From the NCBI GenBank assembly GCA_024279425.1, contig JAJRRO010000059.1, positions 62,001-126,000 on the forward strand: a stretch of DNA of 64,000 bases, read 5' to 3'. A program made the translations under genes and the position numbers. The stretch is from Bacteroidota bacterium (GTDB taxonomy: Bacteria; Bacteroidota; Bacteroidia; Flavobacteriales; Flavobacteriaceae). The notes under the pieces are model-generated. The model saw nothing but the letters and a program-made list of their open reading frames with translations, did no database searches and had not been told where the DNA came from. The first letter of the stretch is position 1, and each line of letters opens with the position of its first letter. Of the stretch, positions 47,284 to 56,470 are shown one piece after another.

Positions 47284-48591
47284 TTACAAAACCTTTACCC
47301 TAGGTTTTGGTATGCTATAATTGCCGTCAGTTAATGGTGCGTTGGGCATTTCCATATTCCAAGAAAAGGTTTCGGGTACGATTCTAAGTTCGGAAGTCTT
47401 AGCCTCCTCAAGCTCGATAATTTCACCGGATTCGATGGCCATACGACCCATTATAGTAGTTAGTGTACTTTCCGCACCGTATTTTGTGTTGTTTATATAT
47501 GGTTTTGTTCCCATAACAGCACCGATAAACACATCTTGTTCGATTTGTGATGAAGGACGGTCATCTTTGTCACGGTAGCGCCAAAAGGCATTCCCTTGGG
47601 TGTCCAAAAGTTGGCATCGCTCATTAGCTCTTGCTTTTGAACCCTGAACGTTGAAACCCATTCGGTTAGCGCAATTATCCATCTGCCGGCATTGTACATG
47701 AAGTTTGGTGCCGTCTGCATATTCCATTTCGACATAATGGTGGTCGAAAATCTCACCATGGTCCGGGCCTTCGAGCATCGCCCTACCACCCATTCCGCTT
47801 GCTTTCATGGGATACTCTTGTTTAATCCAGTTGATTACATCGATTTGATGAATGGCCTGCCCTGCTAGTTGCCCGCCCCATAACCAGTTGAAATAATGCC
47901 AATTGCTGATCTGGTACTCCAGCTCGGTCTGGTCCGGTTTTCTAGGATGCACCGTTGCCTTGCCCACATTGTAATATACATCGGTAGAAAGAATGTCGCC
48001 TATTTCGCCCGCATGAATCTTACTGACCATTTCATTCATACCAATTTCATAACGGGATTGCAAGCCTACTACTACGTTCAACTTTTTCTGTTCTGCCCTT
48101 TCTCCCACGGCTATAATTTTTCGATACCCCGGCCCATCAACGGCTAGCGGTTTCTCCATAAATACATGTTTTCCAGAATTTATGGCGTGTTCAAAATGTT
48201 CCGGACGAAAACCTGGTGGCGTAGCCAGAATAACCGCATCACATTCGGCAATAACATTTTTGTAGGCATCCAAGCCCAAAAACTGTCGCTCTCTAGGCAC
48301 ATCGACCTGCTCCAGGAAATTTTTGGATACGTTTTGAAAACTAGAGTCCATCTCATGCTGAAAGACATCGCCCATAGCTACTAGTTGTACCGATTTTGAG
48401 GCGGTCAAAGCCTGAAAAATGGCACCCGTTCCCCTACCTCCACAACCTACAAGTCCTAATTTTATTTTTTCCTGCCCCAAGACATTGACACTTGAAAATA
48501 CGGGCAGATGACCAAATACCATACCGGCTGCTACCGTTTTTGCCGTACTCTTTACAAAGTTTCTGCGCGTTTTATTTCCTTTTTTATTCAT
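47284..48591 (-). CDS. Exported Gfo/Idh/MocA family oxidoreductase
   Basis: The start at 48591 (MNKKGNKTRRNFVKSTAK) gives a twin-arginine signal; the longer frame upstream overlaps the previous gene. The mature protein has the NAD(P)-binding motif GLVGCGGRGTGA, the family signature EKPLAVDG with its catalytic Lys, and a C-terminal substrate domain with NWLWGGQLAGQAIHQIDVIN, where His probably acts with Lys. Tat-exported members with bound cofactor act on sugars in the periplasm. The substrate is unknown. Confidence 0.88.
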   Translation of the reverse strand: MNKKGNKTRRNFVKSTAKTVAAGMVFGHLPVFSSVNVLGQEKIKLGLVGCGGRGTGAIFQALTASKSVQLVAMGDVFQHEMDSSFQNVSKNFLEQVDVPRERQFLGLDAYKNVIAECDAVILATPPGFRPEHFEHAINSGKHVFMEKPLAVDGPGYRKIIAVGERAEQKKLNVVVGLQSRYEIGMNEMVSKIHAGEIGDILSTDVYYNVGKATVHPRKPDQTELEYQISNWHYFNWLWGGQLAGQAIHQIDVINWIKQEYPMKASGMGGRAMLEGPDHGEIFDHHYVEMEYADGTKLHVQCRQMDNCANRMGFNVQGSKARANERCQLLDTQGNAFWRYRDKDDRPSSQIEQDVFIGAVMGTKPYINNTKYGAESTLTTIMGRMAIESGEIIELEEAKTSELRIVPETFSWNMEMPNAPLTDGNYSIPKPRVKVL

Positions 48592-48620
48592 CTTTTTGTT
48601 TTCTCTAAAATAATGATTTT

Positions 48621-49703
48621 TCAATAATTCCCATTTTCTATATCGTTCAACCACCTACTGTTATTTTGCCTTACAAATACATCATCGTTCAAGTTGGGGT
48701 AATCTTTATATACTCTATCGATTTCTTCTTTTTGACCTACTGACAAGGTTTCGTTCTCATCTAAACACCATGTTCCCTTCAATAAACCTTGCCGCCTTAA
48801 AACTTCATGAATTCCTGCGATACAGCCTCGAAAATTATTGGCAACGTCAAAAAAAGCAGCGTTCGTATCGGTTACCGCAATATTAAGCGTCATTAATTCC
48901 TCGGGAATGTTGTTCCCCGATTTTTTGACTTTATGTATGTGCTTCAATAGCTCCACTGCCTTAAGTGTCCAAACCGCCCAGTGACCTAGTAATCCTCCAA
49001 CAATATCCTTTTTTATTAATTCTCCTTCGACATGGACTTCATAGGTGGTCAAAAGATCGGCAACGATATTATCATCATTGCCTGTATATAGTGCAATATC
49101 ATCTCGGCGAGAAGAAGCACATACAGCACGAACCACTTCTAAGGTCTGATACCGATTGAAAGGGGCCATTTTGATAGCTTGTACATTTTCAATTTCCGAA
49201 AAGGACTTCCAAAAATCATGGCTTAAGACCCGACCGCCAACGGCAGGCTGCAGATAAAACCCGAAAACAGGAATTACTTCAGCTATTTTTTTTGTGCGCT
49301 CCAATAGGGCATCTTCATCCCAGTTACCCAGCCCATTCGTGCTGACCAATACAATATCATAACCAAGTTCTGCACAAATCTCGGCTTCGTTTATAGCTTG
49401 TTGATTATTGCCACTCACTCCAGCCACTTTGATGAAAGGCCGATGTAAATCTGCCCTCTCGATTTCTTCAATGGCCAATTGCAATACTTTGTGATATAGA
49501 TTTATTTTTGGATCCCTAATCTGGAACTGGGTTGTGTGTACACCAATGGCGATACCCCCTGCACCTGATGCCATATAGTATCTGGTCAATAACCGTTGTC
49601 GATTCTCGTCGAGCAACCGGTCTTCGGTCAACGCCAAGGGATGGGCAGGTATTACAGTACCCTTATGGAGCAATCTTTTAATTTCGGGATTTAGGGTTTT
49701 CAT
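48621..49703 (-). CDS. Dihydrodipicolinate synthase/N-acetylneuraminate lyase family protein
   Basis: This 360-residue TIM-barrel protein has the Schiff-base Lys in VQAIKMAPFNRY, a Tyr in VFGFYLQPAVGG and the N-terminal HPLALTEDRLLDENRQ with GAGGIAIGVHTTQ. This branch is longer than DapA and NanA and is common in sugar-acid gene clusters, where such enzymes cleave or dehydrate keto-sugar acids to give pyruvate. It lies between the epimerase (37 bases upstream) and the oxidoreductase in the operon. The substrate is not known. Confidence 0.85.
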   Translation of the reverse strand: MKTLNPEIKRLLHKGTVIPAHPLALTEDRLLDENRQRLLTRYYMASGAGGIAIGVHTTQFQIRDPKINLYHKVLQLAIEEIERADLHRPFIKVAGVSGNNQQAINEAEICAELGYDIVLVSTNGLGNWDEDALLERTKKIAEVIPVFGFYLQPAVGGRVLSHDFWKSFSEIENVQAIKMAPFNRYQTLEVVRAVCASSRRDDIALYTGNDDNIVADLLTTYEVHVEGELIKKDIVGGLLGHWAVWTLKAVELLKHIHKVKKSGNNIPEELMTLNIAVTDTNAAFFDVANNFRGCIAGIHEVLRRQGLLKGTWCLDENETLSVGQKEEIDRVYKDYPNLNDDVFVRQNNSRWLNDIENGNY

Positions 49704-49740
49704 TTTTTAACGTGAATTTCATTCTTTAAAGGTATTTGGG

Positions 49741-50760
49741 CTAGAAGTCTCCCTTTCTTTCTTGAAAGTGTGTCGGCTTGCCGAGTTGCTCGCCACCTGT
49801 TTTAACCCAATGAGCTGTCCACTGTATCATTTCATCAAGGGAAACCAAAGGGTTTCCGAACAATTTATAAGACTGAGAGGCATCGTTCAATAAAGCCGTC
49901 TCGGCCGGACTATTTTCAAAAATAGGATCTTTGTCCAATAATTTTCCGAATTCCTTGGCAAGCCATTTAACGGATATGGTCTCCGGCCCCGTTATGTTCA
50001 TTTTTTTTGCGGGCGATTCGCAGTGTAATAGACTACGAATAGCATATTCATTGGCATCACCCTGCCAAATAACATTTGCGAAACCCATGCTCAAATCGAT
50101 GGGTTTATTGTTCATTACCTTATTTGCAACTTCCAACAAAACCCCATACCTGAGATCTAGTGCATAGTTCAAACGGTACAAAACCATTTTTATACCATTC
50201 TTGATACAAAAATGCTCGAAGATACGTTCCCTTCCCAGACAGGACTGTGCATATTCTCCAATGGGAGATGGCTTAACATCTTCCTTTGCACCACCACTAT
50301 CGATAGGCATGAAGGGGTATACGTTTCCTGTAGAAAATACGACAATTTTGGAATTCCTGTATTTTTCGGAAACCCTCCCTGGAAGGTAAGCATTCATTGC
50401 CCAAGTAAAATGTTCATTGCCAGATGTACCAAACTTATTACCTGCCATGTAAATAATATTCTTGGCTTCAGGTAGTTGCATCAAAGCATCGTCGTTCAAC
50501 AGATCCACTTTAATACATTCGATACCAAAATCTGTTAATTCTTTGAAAAGGTCTTTATCGGAAAATCGGGAAGCCCCCATTATTTTTTTATGGGTACCAG
50601 ATGCATCGACCGCCTTTTTTGCAAGCTTGGCCAAAGTCGGCCCCATTTTTCCACCCAAACCTAAAATCATAATATCGCCTTCGATCTTGGCCATATCTTC
50701 AATAAGACGTTTTGAAGGTTCAGAGAGCCTTGTCTCCAGCTCCTTAATCGTATTCATCAT
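49741..50760 (-). CDS. NAD-dependent epimerase/dehydratase family protein
   Basis: This is a 339-residue extended SDR-like protein. The nucleotide-binding segment is MILGLGGKMGPTLAKLA, somewhat different from the usual GxxGxxG. Later blocks are NIIYMAGNKFG, VVFSTGNVYPF and PIGEYAQSCLGRERIF, where Tyr is followed by Cys rather than the usual Lys spacing (Y-x3-K), so catalysis may differ. It starts 11 bases after the stop of the Nramp-like gene, in the same operon. It probably acts on a sugar or sugar acid. Confidence 0.82.
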   Translation of the reverse strand: MMNTIKELETRLSEPSKRLIEDMAKIEGDIMILGLGGKMGPTLAKLAKKAVDASGTHKKIMGASRFSDKDLFKELTDFGIECIKVDLLNDDALMQLPEAKNIIYMAGNKFGTSGNEHFTWAMNAYLPGRVSEKYRNSKIVVFSTGNVYPFMPIDSGGAKEDVKPSPIGEYAQSCLGRERIFEHFCIKNGIKMVLYRLNYALDLRYGVLLEVANKVMNNKPIDLSMGFANVIWQGDANEYAIRSLLHCESPAKKMNITGPETISVKWLAKEFGKLLDKDPIFENSPAETALLNDASQSYKLFGNPLVSLDEMIQWTAHWVKTGGEQLGKPTHFQERKGDF

Positions 50761-50771
50761 TACCTTTTACG

Positions 50772-51992
50772 TTATTTCATAAAAATATTATAAGCGTTCG
50801 CCCCGGCCAAAAACAATAACAATATCAATCCCAAGATCAATACTCCCTGCAATGGTTTACCTATTCTAAAATGACTTTTTCCAGCTCTGTCCTTAGCAAT
50901 TAAATAGAGCATCAATCCGATTACAGGTACAACGATGATGGTGAAGCCCTGTGCCATAACTATTAGATCAATGGGCAGGCTCCCGAAAACAATCGCAACC
51001 GAAGCACCTATCAAAATGACAGACATGATAACATAACGTACTTTTTGGGATTCCAGTTTTCTACCAATATTGAGGGCATCCGATAGCAAGACCCCTCCCA
51101 GGGTTGCATTTCCTATTAAAGAGGAAAAGGAGGCTGCAAAAAGGCCGGACATAAAAATCAGCGTCGCATAACTACCGAAAATTGGCTCCAAAGTCTTTCC
51201 CATTTCAGTAGCGGAATTCACTTGTATGCCCTGAGGAAAGAGCACAGATGCGGCCGTTAGCATTACCGTGGACGTTATGATGCCCAAAATAAGGACACCA
51301 GATATGCATTCACGTTCATGAGCCTTTGATTTACTCTTGTCCCATCCTTTTTCCTGCACCAAATATGATTGGTAAAAGGCCCCGGCAACCGAAAAACTAG
51401 AAGCCACCAACCCAAAGGTCAAAAATTCGGAACCACTGGGCAAGCGAAAATCGAACTGGGTTACCAAAAGCGGGATATCGGGTTTTGAAATAATCAGGGT
51501 AATAACAAAACAGACCAGCATTAGAGCCACCATGGCAATCATGATCTTTTCCAGAATCTTGAAGAAAGACTTAAAGAACAACAGTATGATAGCAATGACC
51601 GAAAAGGCAATTACCCAAGGCACCGACGAAGAATCAAAAATCTCACCGAACACCATACCCGCACCAATAGAGTTACCTGCCTGAAACGAAGCTGCTACGA
51701 CAAAAAGACCAACTCCGATGATTATACAGACGGCATTCCCATATTTTTCACGAATCAACTGGATCAAGGTACGGTCCGAACTGAGCCCGATACGTGTGGA
51801 AATAATGGTGAAGGCTCCCATAAATAGGATACATAGCGGTACGATCCAAAGCAACTGAAATTCATAAATCGCCCCAATTTTAGAGGCTATCGCAAGACTT
51901 CCGGGGCCCAATACCAGTGCTGCGGTTATAAATCCAGGGCCGACAAGGTTGAATATACTCTTTGATTTTTTTTCGGTCATTTTGAATTTCAA
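50772..51992 (-). CDS. Nramp-fold transporter without metal motifs, first gene of a catabolic operon
   Basis: This 406-residue protein with about eleven helices has Nramp topology. Helix 1 reads GPGFITAALVLGPGSLAIAS, with GPGS where DPGN is expected. Helix 6 reads GAFYQSYLVQEKGW instead of the Met-Pro-His motif. The G-x-G-S and EKGW marks are shared with the transporter at 3392-4702. It heads a minus-strand operon with epimerase, DHDPS-like, Gfo/Idh/MocA and lipoprotein genes, all of sugar-acid catabolic type. This suggests an organic or unusual-ion substrate rather than Mn2+/Fe2+. No other transporter is in the operon. MTEKK, four codons in, is an alternative start. Confidence 0.78.
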   Translation of the reverse strand: MKFKMTEKKSKSIFNLVGPGFITAALVLGPGSLAIASKIGAIYEFQLLWIVPLCILFMGAFTIISTRIGLSSDRTLIQLIREKYGNAVCIIIGVGLFVVAASFQAGNSIGAGMVFGEIFDSSSVPWVIAFSVIAIILLFFKSFFKILEKIMIAMVALMLVCFVITLIISKPDIPLLVTQFDFRLPSGSEFLTFGLVASSFSVAGAFYQSYLVQEKGWDKSKSKAHERECISGVLILGIITSTVMLTAASVLFPQGIQVNSATEMGKTLEPIFGSYATLIFMSGLFAASFSSLIGNATLGGVLLSDALNIGRKLESQKVRYVIMSVILIGASVAIVFGSLPIDLIVMAQGFTIIVVPVIGLMLYLIAKDRAGKSHFRIGKPLQGVLILGLILLLFLAGANAYNIFMK

Positions 51993-52224
51993 ACGTAAGG
52001 AACACCGGTGTACGGAATATCCAATTTATCTTCAAAGATTTAAACAAGTTCAAAAGATATAGATTATTATTGCTATATATGAAGATTATTGATTTAATTT
52101 TTGGCTGCAACTGTATCCTAAGGCCAAGATGCTTTTCCACCTAGTTAAGTTTCATCCAGTCAAAGGCATTTCACATTGTCCATTCATGGACACTTACAAG
52201 ATGCTTAAGTAATAATTTAAAACA

Positions 52225-53229
52225 ATGAATGAGAGCGAATTAATAGCATATTTGGTTCATAAAGGGCTTATTAAAGCCGACGGTATTCAGGTAACTCCAT
52301 TAACAGGGGGTGTTTCCTCCCAGATATTATTAATAGATGATGGGGAGCATCGCCTTGTTTTAAAGCGAGCATTGGAAAAGCTTAATGTAAAAGAGGATTG
52401 GTTTGCAGACGTTAAACGAAACGTTATAGAACAGCAATATTTAATATATGTGGCTGGTTTTATGCCAGAGGCTGTTCCTGCAATTCTTTATAGTGACGAA
52501 ACTCACAATTTTTTCTGCATGGAAATGTTAGAAAATGGATTACAAAATTGGAAAACCTTATTGCTAAATAAGCAATTCAATTTGGCATATGCGGGAAAGG
52601 CGGGAAAAGTACTTGCTGAAATTCATTTAAAATCTATAAACAATTCAAAACTGGGGGAAGAGTTCGATACACTTGATAACTTTTCAGAGTTAAGAATTGA
52701 ACCCTATTTATTGGCTACAGCAGAAAAAAATGAATTATTGGCTTTCTTTTTTAAAGCAGAAGCAAAACGTTTGGCAGAGACAAAATTTTGTCTTGTACAT
52801 GGAGATTTTAGTCCCAAAAACATACTGGTGAACGAAGAGCGTTTGGTTATACTTGATTGCGAAGTTGCTTGGTACGGCGACCCGGTATTTGACATCACAT
52901 TTTTACTAAACCACTTTGTTTTGAAGGCATTGTATTTAAAAGAAGATGCTGGTAAATTGATGCAAATGGCTGAATTGGTTTGGGAATCTTATATCACCGT
53001 AATTAATAATGAAGTAGACAGTCGATTTGAAAACAGAGTCATACATTTATTACCTATGCTTATGTTGGCACGGGTAGATGGAAAATCACCTGTAGAATAT
53101 CTGAGTACAGAAAATCAAAACGTTGTAAGAGGGTTTGTGAATAATGAATTGCCTAATAGTTCGAAAATATTTAAAGATTTTAAAGAAAATTGGTTGCAAA
53201 CAGTAAATAAAATAACAGATGAAGATTAA
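52225..53229 (+). CDS. APH/choline-kinase-like small-molecule kinase
   Basis: This 334-residue protein has the aminoglycoside-phosphotransferase fold: PLTGGVSSQILLID as the nucleotide loop, LVLKRAL with the ATP Lys, the catalytic loop VHGDFSPKNILV and the metal-binding DCEVAWYGDP. The family phosphorylates hydroxyls of small molecules (methylthioribose, homoserine, choline, aminoglycosides). It overlaps the following enolase-like gene by 11 bases, so the pair is translationally coupled and probably acts in sequence: phosphorylation, then dehydration. The substrate is unknown. Confidence 0.85.
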   Translation: MNESELIAYLVHKGLIKADGIQVTPLTGGVSSQILLIDDGEHRLVLKRALEKLNVKEDWFADVKRNVIEQQYLIYVAGFMPEAVPAILYSDETHNFFCMEMLENGLQNWKTLLLNKQFNLAYAGKAGKVLAEIHLKSINNSKLGEEFDTLDNFSELRIEPYLLATAEKNELLAFFFKAEAKRLAETKFCLVHGDFSPKNILVNEERLVILDCEVAWYGDPVFDITFLLNHFVLKALYLKEDAGKLMQMAELVWESYITVINNEVDSRFENRVIHLLPMLMLARVDGKSPVEYLSTENQNVVRGFVNNELPNSSKIFKDFKENWLQTVNKITDED

Positions 53230-54508
53230 AAACATTGATGCATATCAAATATATGATTCTAGAGGGTTTCCAACGGTTGAGGTAGAAGTAATACTTGAAA
53301 ATGGCGTGAAAGGTTATGGTTTGGTTCCTTCAGGGGCATCAACAGGACAATTTGAAGCTTTGGAGTTAAGAGATAAAGACGAAAATCTATTTAAAGGAAA
53401 GTCGGTTTATAAGGCAATTTCGAATGTTAAAAATAAAATAGCTCCCTTACTCGTTGGGGAATCTGTATTTGAGCAAGAAACTATCGATCAAAAAATGATT
53501 GATTTAGACGGTACACAGAATAAATCTAGACTAGGTGCAAATGCCATTTTGGGAGTTTCAATGGCCATGTCTAAAGCAGCTGCGAACGAAAAAGGAATCC
53601 CACTTTATGAATATTTAGGTAATGGTAAAGGAAATTTAATTCCATTAAATGAAATTCAAATTTTAGGTGGTGGTGCACACGCAGATTGGGCAATTGATAT
53701 TCAAGATTTCTTAGTTATTGCAATTGGAGCGAAAACCTATGAAGAAACCTTGGAGATGACCTACAATATTTACCATACCGCAGGCCAAATAATGAAAGAA
53801 AAAGGGAAATGTGTTGGTATTGCCGATGAAGGTGGTTGGTGGCCGGATTATGTTTCAAACGAAGAACCTTTTGAGGTTTTAATGGAAGCCATTCAACGTG
53901 CAGGATATATTCCAGGAAAAGATGTTGGAATTTCGTTAGATATTGCAGCAAGTGATTTGTATGATGGAGAACACTATAAATTCCAATTAACCAATGAGAC
54001 CTTCACACGTAAAGAGTTTTATGACTTAATGGTTTTGTGGTGTACAAAATATCCAGTAATCTCTATAGAAGATCCTTTTGCAGACACCGATTTTGAAAGT
54101 TGGAAACAATTTACTCAGGAATTGGGTCATAGAGTTCAAATAATTGGAGATGATTTATTTACAACAAATATAAAGCGTATTGAGCAAGGTATAGAGGAAA
54201 AGTTAGCCAATTCAGTATTAATAAAACTAAATCAAATTGGTTCGGTGTCTGAAACGATTAAGGCCATTCGTCTAACCCAAAAAGCCGGGTGGTTGCCAGT
54301 GGTTTCTGCAAGGTCGGGAGAAACAGAAGATGCCTTTATTTGTCATTTAGCGGTAGGTACTAATGCGGGGCAATTAAAGGTGGGGTCTTTTGCTAGAAGT
54401 GAACGTATGGTAAAGTGGAATGAAAATTTAAGAATTCAACGCAGTTTGGGAGATAATGCTAAATTTATTGGAGGTAAAATTTTTCAAAGAATTTTTAAAA
54501 AGGTGTAG
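53219..54508 (+). CDS. Divergent enolase paralogue with altered active-site residues
   Basis: This 429-residue protein is clearly of the enolase family: SGASTGQFEALELRD, GADEGG-like ADEGGWWPDY, SIEDPFADTDFESW, IIGDDLFTTN, LIKLNQIGSVSET and RSGETEDAF. By yeast numbering (from memory) the metal Asp/Glu set, Glu211 and Lys345/Lys396 are kept. Glu168 is Asp here (DIQDFLV instead of the IQEF pattern), and the substrate-binding His373 is Ala (VVSARSGETED instead of SHRSGETED). It is therefore probably not the glycolytic enolase. It is coupled to an upstream small-molecule kinase. Confidence 0.85.
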   Translation: MKIKNIDAYQIYDSRGFPTVEVEVILENGVKGYGLVPSGASTGQFEALELRDKDENLFKGKSVYKAISNVKNKIAPLLVGESVFEQETIDQKMIDLDGTQNKSRLGANAILGVSMAMSKAAANEKGIPLYEYLGNGKGNLIPLNEIQILGGGAHADWAIDIQDFLVIAIGAKTYEETLEMTYNIYHTAGQIMKEKGKCVGIADEGGWWPDYVSNEEPFEVLMEAIQRAGYIPGKDVGISLDIAASDLYDGEHYKFQLTNETFTRKEFYDLMVLWCTKYPVISIEDPFADTDFESWKQFTQELGHRVQIIGDDLFTTNIKRIEQGIEEKLANSVLIKLNQIGSVSETIKAIRLTQKAGWLPVVSARSGETEDAFICHLAVGTNAGQLKVGSFARSERMVKWNENLRIQRSLGDNAKFIGGKIFQRIFKKV

Positions 54509-54587
54509 TGTAAGTAGTTGATTTTAATCATCGGCTAAATTTGGGTATTATTTGAAGTGATGGTACTGTTGTATCTATCTATCAAAA

Positions 54588-54605
54588 AACAGATGCGACA
54601 GAACC
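54588..54605 (+). repeat. Dispersed IS-end-like repeat, copy 3
   Basis: aacagatgcgacagaacc is identical over 18 bases to the copy at 29361-29378, with the 15-base core also at 33500 inverted. It lies 80 bases after the enolase-like gene, between convergent genes. Confidence 0.4.
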
Positions 54606-54670
54606 CCTTTAATAGAACTTATAGTTTTTAACCATTACTCGCCAACCTACTAAGATAACATTACCGCCTA

Positions 54671-55990
54671 TTATTTCAACCAACGGTCAAACCAATCGAA
54701 TGCGTCCTTTTGCATCACCACATCAAATTTATGTCCCCCTGGATAAAACTTGCCTTTATATTTGTCCGCGGCACCTGCTTTGCTAAAGACCTCCTGTAAA
54801 ATTTCATCGGCCTTTTTCATTTCGGGTAAGGTGTATAATTCGTCTTCACTATTGCTAAGCACCATGGTGGGCAGGGGTACACGGAGCCCTAACACTTCCG
54901 GGAAATCCAAATATTTTGACAAGAGTGGGATATAAGTCATCCAGGTATGGGTGAATGACTTGTTAAGTAAAAAATCTTTCCATGTGGACATAAACCCAAC
55001 ACTTATTGCACATTTTATCCTGTTATCCAGACCACCCAGATAATCCGCCCGTAATCCTCCTCCGGACAGGCCACAGCATCCCACGTTTTCCGTGTCAACA
55101 TCGGATCGTTTGCATAAAATATCTAATGCAATTTGATCATCGGCCAATGTCATACCAGGCCAAGTGGTTCCAGAGCAGAACAAAGATTTGGACATGATAT
55201 GCTCATGCTCGGCGGCCCATTGATTATATACCTTTATGTTTTCAATAGCTTCGGAGTTTTCGTCGGTCTTTTCCCCTACCCTACACTCGCCCCAGGTAAT
55301 GCCCGTCACGTCTTTGTACCTGACTCTTCGTGATCCAAAAGTGAACACATCATGTACCATCACCACATAGCCACGTTTGGCCAATTCGTTGGCCCAGGGC
55401 ATTCCGGAATAAGAGTTTTTTTGATGTTCAACAATTGTCGGATGCATGTCATCGGAAGTTCTGGTAATCTTTCTTTTTCCAAAATATTTTTGACCGCCAT
55501 GATCATGCAATCCCAAAACCGCCGGTAATGGTCCCGTTGTCCCTGCAGGCTTCAACAAAATCGCTTCTGTTGGGCTTCCATAGGGCAGTTGCCATTCCAA
55601 TTCCTCGATGATCAATCCATCATACTCATATCTGGCTTTTACGATTATATCGGGAATATTCTCCTTTAAAGCTGGAGCGGCCATCAGCTCCCGAGTTTTT
55701 GTCAAAGCCTGTTCGCGCCAGGCAGTTATATTAGTCCAATGTGAATTTCTAAATGAGAGCGTCGGAGGGTTTTCTACCATTTCCGCAGCCCAGGGACCAT
55801 ACGCTCCGATAATACTCATGCCGTCACTCATTGTTTTAAGGGTATCCTGCTGAACATATTTCTCAGTATGTGGGAAAATATTTTTCAAGTCATTGGGAAG
55901 TACAGGCATTATGCCAAAAGCTGCTGCCGAAGTTAGAAATTCCCTTCTTGATCTTATCTGTGCATTTGAGCCTTCTTTCTTTGTCTTCAT
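54671..55990 (-). CDS. Tat-exported alpha/beta hydrolase (acetyl-xylan-esterase-like)
   Basis: This 439-residue protein starts with a twin-arginine signal (RSRREFLTSAAAFG). The alpha/beta hydrolase core shows the oxyanion region VLGLHDHGGQKYFG, the Ser nucleophile in CCGLSGGGLRADYLGG near residue 300, Asp in NSEDELYTLPEM and His in YPGGHKFDVV. It is related to esterases acting on acetylated glycans and to the two-domain esterase at 29462-31519. It stands alone, convergent with the enolase-like gene. Confidence 0.83.
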   Translation of the reverse strand: MKTKKEGSNAQIRSRREFLTSAAAFGIMPVLPNDLKNIFPHTEKYVQQDTLKTMSDGMSIIGAYGPWAAEMVENPPTLSFRNSHWTNITAWREQALTKTRELMAAPALKENIPDIIVKARYEYDGLIIEELEWQLPYGSPTEAILLKPAGTTGPLPAVLGLHDHGGQKYFGKRKITRTSDDMHPTIVEHQKNSYSGMPWANELAKRGYVVMVHDVFTFGSRRVRYKDVTGITWGECRVGEKTDENSEAIENIKVYNQWAAEHEHIMSKSLFCSGTTWPGMTLADDQIALDILCKRSDVDTENVGCCGLSGGGLRADYLGGLDNRIKCAISVGFMSTWKDFLLNKSFTHTWMTYIPLLSKYLDFPEVLGLRVPLPTMVLSNSEDELYTLPEMKKADEILQEVFSKAGAADKYKGKFYPGGHKFDVVMQKDAFDWFDRWLK

Positions 55991-56037
55991 GAGTATTTCG
56001 AGTGTTATAAATGATGTATTTGTTCTTTAGGTTTAAT

Positions 56038-56206
56038 GCCTAACGGTCTGTATAAGAATAGTAAGGTATTAAAATGCACTTACTTTTCCGATAAGCACTT
56101 AGCCAAATTTACAATTTTACCGTTATTTTTCTTTTAACCGTCAAATTTTAAATTTGGCGGACTTTGTTAATATGTACTAACTTTTGGTTTGTTGGTTGGT
56201 CATAAC
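56038..56206. repeat. Repeat-like intergenic element ending in a 23-base shared sequence
   Basis: This AT-rich stretch runs from gcctaacggtctgtataag to ggttggtcataac. Its last 23 bases are identical to the DUF6090 leader at 27312-27334. There the shared part is followed by taacgttcttgataaaa, which resembles this element's own start, as if such units can be joined head to tail. No coding frame is present. The limits are estimated. Confidence 0.4.
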
Positions 56207-56470
56207 TGAACTCGTTACTGGTGGTTAAACATTGATAAAGCATATTCAATTTCTCCCCTTTAAGTTCCGCAATTATTTTTCCAAGCCCTTCAAGTACGTT
56301 GTATGTAATTACTTTAATCTCTTTTCCGCATAAATATTAAAAGAAACAATGGTTGTTAGAGTTAATAATTTAAGAGACTTTTCATTTAATATAAATTTAT
56401 TTAGACAGCGAATACGGTACATTTTCAATTCAACATCAATTCACCTCCTTTTGGATATAACTAAGTTTAT
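56207..56470. other. Intergenic, nothing recognised
   Basis: This AT-rich region lies between the repeat-like element and the end of the melibiase-like gene. No coding frame or strong hairpin was seen. With the element before it, it makes a 480-base gap without genes. Confidence 0.35.

Noticed and set aside
53219-54508. Housekeeping enolase (eno)
   Set aside because: Two substrate-site residues are changed and the gene is coupled to a small-molecule kinase, so a glycolytic role should not be assumed.
56038-56206. Integron attC site
   Set aside because: A GCCTAAC-like left core is present, but no matching GTTRRRY partner, no foldable arms and no integrase were found.
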